A stretch of 64,000 nucleotides of DNA from Luteibacter sp. Sphag1AF. GTDB lineage: Bacteria; Pseudomonadota; Gammaproteobacteria; Xanthomonadales; Rhodanobacteraceae. The notes beneath the pieces are model-generated. The model worked only from the letters and a program-made list of their open reading frames with translations, searched no databases and was not told the DNA's origin. Shown piece by piece: positions 63,969 through 64,000 of the stretch; within the stretch, counting starts at the first letter, position 1, and each line of letters opens with the position of its first letter. A program made the position numbers and the translations under genes. The stretch covers positions 1-64,000 of the forward strand of contig NZ_JACHYH010000001.1 in assembly GCF_014192715.1 (NCBI RefSeq). Direction: 5' to 3'.

Positions 63969-64000
63969 CGGTACATCAAGCGGCGCAATATGTTGCGTAT

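Overview
The window is about 64 kb of GC-rich chromosome. Gene content points to a gammaproteobacterium of the Xanthomonadales, most likely Rhodanobacteraceae (Luteibacter/Dyella-like): pilB-pilC-pilD-coaE, lgt-thyA-folA, rplU-rpmA-obgE, tesA/ybbA, large TonB-dependent receptors, S9 peptidases paired with POT transporters, and a RegB/RegA-type redox pair. The genus is inferred from gene order and protein character, not from a search.

Layout. 1-4.1 kb is a decayed accessory zone: the end of one IS3-family element, an Rhs core fragment with a premature stop, a second degenerate IS3 element, and small secreted or immunity-like proteins with protein tails on the minus strand. 4.4-9.4 kb holds a two-domain methylglyoxal-synthase-like protein and a divergent S9 peptidase/POT transporter pair. 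9.5-26.6 kb is the type IV pilus region: a GT-C glycosyltransferase, two pilins with sigma-54-like promoters, two TMTC-like GT-C/TPR proteins, a 104-residue chimeric gene, an FkbM-like methyltransferase, a flippase, three glycosyltransferases on the other strand, then pilB, pilC, pilD and coaE. The glycan genes sit between the pilins and pilB, which suggests a pilus or surface glycan pathway.

26.6-38.6 kb holds the nudix/ThiE-like-folA-thyA-lgt group, a second S9 peptidase and two TonB-dependent receptors. 38.8-42.1 kb is one 1079-residue dermonecrotic-toxin-like protein with no visible partner. 42.2-52.9 kb holds lemA with two TPM proteins, dgkA, a second POT transporter, a RegB/RegA-like system co-transcribed with a sialidase-fold protein and a thioredoxin-like protein, an isoaspartyl peptidase, and an OmpR-type regulator with an atypical kinase. 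53-64 kb is core genome: tesA, ybbA, ybbP, obgE, rpmA, rplU, two small envelope proteins, uvrA and a YbgC-like thioesterase.

The most unusual signals are: (1) a dispersed repeat of about 95 bp, five copies at three convergent gene junctions, carrying inverted perfect DnaA-box 9-mers; (2) the chimeric gene left by a tandem duplication across a gene junction; (3) a pilA terminator whose loop contains the start codon, and whose stem contains the Shine-Dalgarno, of the next gene; (4) the tandem methylglyoxal-synthase-like protein whose first half has lost its catalytic residues; (5) the orphan giant toxin. No rRNA, tRNA or CRISPR array was recognised.
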